From the NCBI GenBank assembly GCA_002104985.1, contig MCGO01000292.1, positions 1 through 38,395 on the forward strand: a stretch of 38,395 nucleotides of DNA, read 5' to 3'. The translations under genes and the position numbers were made by a program. The notes beneath the pieces are model-generated. The model did no database searches, was not told the DNA's origin, and was given only the letters and a program-made list of their open reading frames with translations. Below, piece by piece: positions 34,481 through 38,395 of this stretch. The DNA comes from Rhizoclosmatium globosum (Eukaryota; Chytridiomycota; Chytridiomycetes; Chytridiales; Chytriomycetaceae). How positions within the stretch are numbered: the stretch's first letter is position 1; every line of letters starts with the position of its first letter.

Positions 34481-36495
34481 ATGGCTGTGACGCCACTCGC
34501 CCCGAGCACCGTCCTTGGCCAAAGTGCCCAATCCGCAACAAACAACGATCACCAGTTCGCAAAGGACTCCGATTCGGTGAATGGAAGCTATCCACCATCG
34601 GCTGTCGGTGTGGCCAGCGACGACAAAGAGGTGTGTAGTGTGTGTGTTGCGTTTCATCTGAACTCCAACTCCAATTTGAACCTTCATTGTCAACAGACAG
34701 CTGAGATTCTGACCCTCCCAGTCTCTATTCTGGGCTCAAACTTCTCTCAATACTCAATTCAGAGCTATGGAAGCTCTGCTATGGCTGCAGAGCCCGATTC
34801 CTATCCTGCAGACACTTACACCACTCCCGTCTACCCGACAAAGACTCCTCCAAGGCGATCTACTTATCATGTCTGGGAACAAAACAATATCGATGGTGTC
34901 ATTGTGGAGGAACAGGTCGAAGTCAACATTCCATTTAGAAACTCGTTCAGGCATTCCTTGATGCGAAGGTCTCGTCATAGCACTGGGGAAGGCGGAACAT
35001 CAACTCCTACTTCACCGAGATGGGACCTTCAGATAATATGGTTGTTGGAACCCCAGTGAAAGAAGGCCACGCAAATTATCTTCTTATGTGAGTGTTGTTG
35101 GTATGTATGCCGATTTCTAATTAACCTGTCTGATAGGTACGATATGCTCACTGGAATTCGTGTGTCGGTGTCTCGAGTGACCACGAGACCGGATAGATTG
35201 TTGGAAGATGCCGATTATTCAGCGGCTCATAAGCTTGCCTTTGACGTTGCGGGTAATGAAATGATGCCAAAAGCTATCTACGACTTCAAGTTCAAGGACT
35301 ATGCGCCTTGGGTTTTTCGTCATGTCCGTGACATTTTTATGATTGATGCGCCAGAATATTTGGTACAGTACTGCATGACAATCCATATCTGGCCTAACGC
35401 AACATTGCAGCTGTCTTTGACGGGAAAGTACGTTCTCTCCGAATTGGGGTCTCCTGGAAAAAGTGGATCCTTCTTCTACTTTCACAAGACTATCGTTTTA
35501 TTATCAAGACAATCTCAAAAACGGAGCACAAATTCTTCCGTCGAATTCTCAGGGCATACTATGAGGTGGGGAATCATCAAAGCAAATTACGATCGGACTT
35601 ACCTCCATTACAGCATGTCAAAGCAAATCCAGACACTCTTCTATGTCGTATTCTTGGGCTACATCGTGTTAAAGTTGCCGGAGGAAAGAAAATTCCTTTT
35701 GTTGTGATGGAAATGTTTTCCCAGCCAACAAGGATGTACACGAAACGTTTGACCTGAAAGGGTCAACAGTCGGACGTGTCGTCAAACCTGATCAGATTAA
35801 GCCTCATTCAACACTGAAAGACCTGAACTTCATACAAATGGGAAAGACGATCCATTTAGGACCTCATAAAAAGAGGCATTTCTCCGACAGTTGGAGAGGG
35901 ATACATTGGTGAGTTTTGTTTAACCTTACTCAAACCTTTGAATCTCATGTGCATATATAGTTCCTTCAAATGATGAATATTATGATTACTCGTTGCTGCT
36001 GGGAATTCACAATTTGGAAACTGGTAATCGGGAGAACATTCGTGACAACACGTTGCGGCATTTGAACCAAACCCTGAAACTTTGGTTCGACGACGCACTG
36101 TGCGAACTGGAACAGGGAGCCGATCAAGATCCAATTCTGGTCATCGAAGGGCTGTCACGGATCCCGTTCTTGAGCCTACTCGAGCCATTTTGCCGGATGA
36201 TTCACCTCCGAACGACGTACTTTGCCTTCTACAGTGATTGGGTGGTATTAAAGCAGCTGATGCTGACGGAGAGGAAGAAGGAGAAGTGGTATTTCATGGC
36301 ATCATTGATATATTCACAGAATGGAGTCCGTACAAGAAGGTGGAACATTTTTTCAAGAGCTTATTGGGCAATGGGGTAAGTGAGCTTATTGAAGCGATAC
36401 CGTGTCTGATTTGTTAACAGCGTAACATCTCCGCTGTCAACTCTGTTTCTTACGGTCGGCGGTTTATGGCCTTTATTGAGAAGGCGTGTCGATGA
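34481..36495 (+). CDS. MSS4: phosphatidylinositol-4-phosphate 5-kinase (MSS4-like), several frame breaks
   Basis: Exons about 34481-34630, 34697-35087, 35137-35362, 35411-35565, 35614-35908, 35961-36375, 36421-36495. The disordered N-part is followed by the kinase: VKEGHANYLL, YDMLTGIRVSVSR, HKLAFDVAGNE, KFKDYAPWVFRHVRDIF, SELGSPGKSGSFFYF, FIIKTISKTEH (ATP-binding Lys), FDLKGSTVGRVVK, DYSLLLGIHNLE, GIIDIFTEWSPYKKVEHFF (activation-loop Glu of type I kinases) and YGRRFMAFIE. It makes PI(4,5)P2 at the plasma membrane. Base-length arithmetic and family comparison place missing bases near 35018, 35488, 35712, 35870, 35984, 36053, 36216 (two) and 36240. With them every exon is in phase, so the gene is probably intact in the organism. 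Introns 34631-34696, 35363-35410 and 35566-35613 are stop-free multiples of three. Confidence 0.88.
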
Positions 36496-37303
36496 ATTCA
36501 TATTTTGTTGTAAGCATATTCAATACATAACTTTTCGCTTGTTGATATTGAAGTTGGTGGCGAAGCTTGGCCCAGTTTTGAAAAGGATGTTCTTGTTTCT
36601 CTGCTTTTCCCTTTTTGTTCTCTTCGCAAAACGAAAGGAGAGCCACAGAAACCAACCGCACGCCCCCTTCTTTGCCGCTTTACAACTTACGGAGCCTCAA
36701 CCGTTCTGAAAGTTCATTAAACCGCACAAAGGTTTGGCATTTGGAAGTCCGTGATTTTTGAATCTGACCCTTGCTTCGGTACTCTGCTGTGCCTCTTCTT
36801 TCGTGCGCAGGAGCCCCTTTTTTAGTTTACAACGTAAGAAGAGATGAGACGTTTTGAGAGTGGAACGCTGCTGAAGTTGATTGCTAAACTCAACCATCCC
36901 CCAATACCAATAAATACCAACCGCCCTCCCTCGCTTCCTCCGAACAACACAATCAATAACGTATCCTCGCTACGACAATCCCTTATCTCCAAATCTTGTC
37001 CGAACGACGTACGACTCCTCTTCACCGAATCAACAGTTATTTCAGTCTCTTGTATCTACTTGCTGGCCCTGTGATTTGGCCCACATTTTATACCAGCTTA
37101 CTACCGTAGCTATGTTCTTGACTTCAGGTAGCGTCAGACAGCCTTGTTGCTGGATGTTGTGTTGGTACTGACGCCTTGACCACACAGTTTTTTCGCTTTC
37201 ACCCCTTCAACCAACCAAACAGCAAAACAACCACATCAGTTTTTAACTTCAGTCTCTAAATCTACAAAACCGCATCAAAACATTTTTATATATCAGTTTT
37301 ATT
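36496..37303. other. 808-bp intergenic region upstream of RPB1
   Basis: It holds the 3' flank of the PIP5-kinase gene and the RPB1 promoter. Pyrimidine-rich and AT-rich tracts lie before the RPB1 start, including tttttatatatcag at about 37284. No open frame with a recognisable domain, tRNA or repeat was seen. Confidence 0.5.
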
Positions 37304-38395
37304 ATGGTTCAAACACACGGATTCCCTGCGTCTTCGGCGCCTCTCAAACGAGTGAAATGGGTCCAGTTTGGATTGCTCTCGCCACACGAAACTGTAATTA
37401 TAAGGCTCCTGAATTGCCTTTCTAAACTATTTGATTAGGCGTCCATGAGTGTCGCTAAATTGACCGCCCTGAAACTCGTGAAAACGATAAGATTGTTCCT
37501 GGAGGTGTCTTGGATCCTCGAATGGGAACTGTTGACAGAAACTTCAAGTGTCAGACTTGTAATGAGAATATGACAGACTGTCCGGTCACTTTGCCCACAT
37601 TGAGCTTGCAAAGCCTGTGTTTCATCCTGGTAAGTGCAATAATTTCGAACGTTCGGAAGAGCCTGATGAAAACTTTAGGTTACCTCACCATGATCAAGAA
37701 GATTCTTGAATGTGTGTGTGTCAGTTGTGGAAAGCTTAAAGTCGATCTGGAAAGCTCAGACAGATTGAAGAAGGCACAACGTATCTCCAACCGAAAATAC
37801 AAGTTCTTGGAAGTGTGGAATATTTGTAAAGCCAAGAATACGTGTGAGGTGGATGAAACGGCTGGAAATCCTCAGCAACAGGATCCAAACAAGGCGAAAA
37901 AAAACCATGGTGGTTGTGGAACCAAACAACCAATATTTAGGAAGGATGGATTGAAGTTTACCATGACAACGAAGGCTGCGAAAGATGATGTGAGCTCTTA
38001 AGATAATCCCGATACTCGTGATGTTTATTGTGTTTATTGACTCTTTTTGTTTAGGACGGACAAGCCATCGAGGCTTCAACAAAGACTTTGAATGGTGAAG
38101 CAGTCCGAAAGATTTTTGAACTGATTTCGGACGAAGATTGTCGGTTGATGGGACTCAGTCCAGAGTGGGCCCGTCCAGAGTGGATGATGATTTCTGTGAT
38201 GCCTGTTCCACCAATGCCCGTTCGCCCATCAGTTACCACTCCTGGTGCCCCATCTGCTGAGGACGACTTGACGTTCGCTCTTCAAAGTATTATCAAGTCA
38301 AACCAGAGTCTAATGACTCACGAGAAAGAAGGTTCTCCTGCTCACGTCATTGCTGAGTTTGAAGCATTGCTTCAATAATCACGTTGCAACGTTGA
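37304..38395 (+). CDS. RPB1: RPB1, largest subunit of RNA polymerase II (5' part, runs off right edge; frame breaks)
   Basis: Exons 37304-37393, 37439-37629, 37679-37989, 38055 to the edge. Recognisable N-terminal clamp: SAPLKRVKWVQFGLLSP, GGVLDPRMGTVDRNFKCQTC with the first zinc site, ECVCVSCGK, GGCGTKQPIFRKDGLK, PEWMMISVMPVPPMPVRPS and EDDLTFALQSIIKSNQS, all in the order of known RPB1. Three breaks occur: one missing base near 37457 (gctaaattg), one near 37582 (tgtccggtc; restores the CPGHF clamp motif), and one extra base near 38376. With the two missing bases exon 2 has the correct phase at both splice sites. As RPB1 is essential, these are most simply assembly errors. The rest of the subunit, including the active site and CTD, lies beyond the window. 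Confidence 0.93.

Overview
The window reads as nuclear DNA of a fungus, most likely a zoosporic (chytrid-type) fungus. Genes are dense and lie on both strands. Almost every intron is 44-66 nt with GT...AG ends. Housekeeping genes are eukaryotic (RPB1, NOP58, an MSS4-type PIP5-kinase, NAD-dependent GPD), and there is a cyclic-nucleotide-gated channel of the kind found in flagellated fungi. The lineage is an inference; no ribosomal or mitochondrial marker is present.

Layout. (1) 1-7050, accessory and duplicated: two SEC14-like CRAL-TRIO genes (minus), a worn Zn2Cys6 fragment, two F-box-like plus plant-type leucine-rich-repeat (LRR) genes (plus), a 24-bp minisatellite, and an ERG26/3beta-HSD-like SDR gene with an upstream remnant of a second copy. 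LRR(+) converging on SDR(-) looks like an ancestral unit that was duplicated, after which one copy decayed. (2) 7180-14420, all minus: a coiled-coil protein, a cyclic-nucleotide-gated channel with a non-GYG filter, and two tandem single-exon CRAL-TRIO-like genes that share a short motif with the channel's N-terminal tail. (3) 14530-18815: a glycerophosphodiesterase divergent from NAD-dependent glycerol-3-phosphate dehydrogenase over 286 bp, then a third SEC14-like gene. (4) 19228-32181: four secreted proteins built from lectin-like modules, an Ig-like module and a DUF3472-type domain. They are interrupted by an ERG27-like reductase, a C2H2 zinc-finger gene and two tandem tetraspanins. (5) 32423-38395: NOP58, a PIP5-kinase and the 5' part of RPB1.

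Two themes stand out. The tandem family of cell-surface or secreted DUF3472 proteins is the best candidate for an undescribed system, probably wall or substrate binding (inference). In addition, many conserved genes are broken by single-base indels, densest at 35-38.4 kb and also present at 0.4-0.6 kb. Because RPB1, NOP58 and PIP5K are affected, most of these are probably uncorrected assembly errors rather than pseudogenes. CDS coordinates below span from start to stop; exon joins are given in the text.
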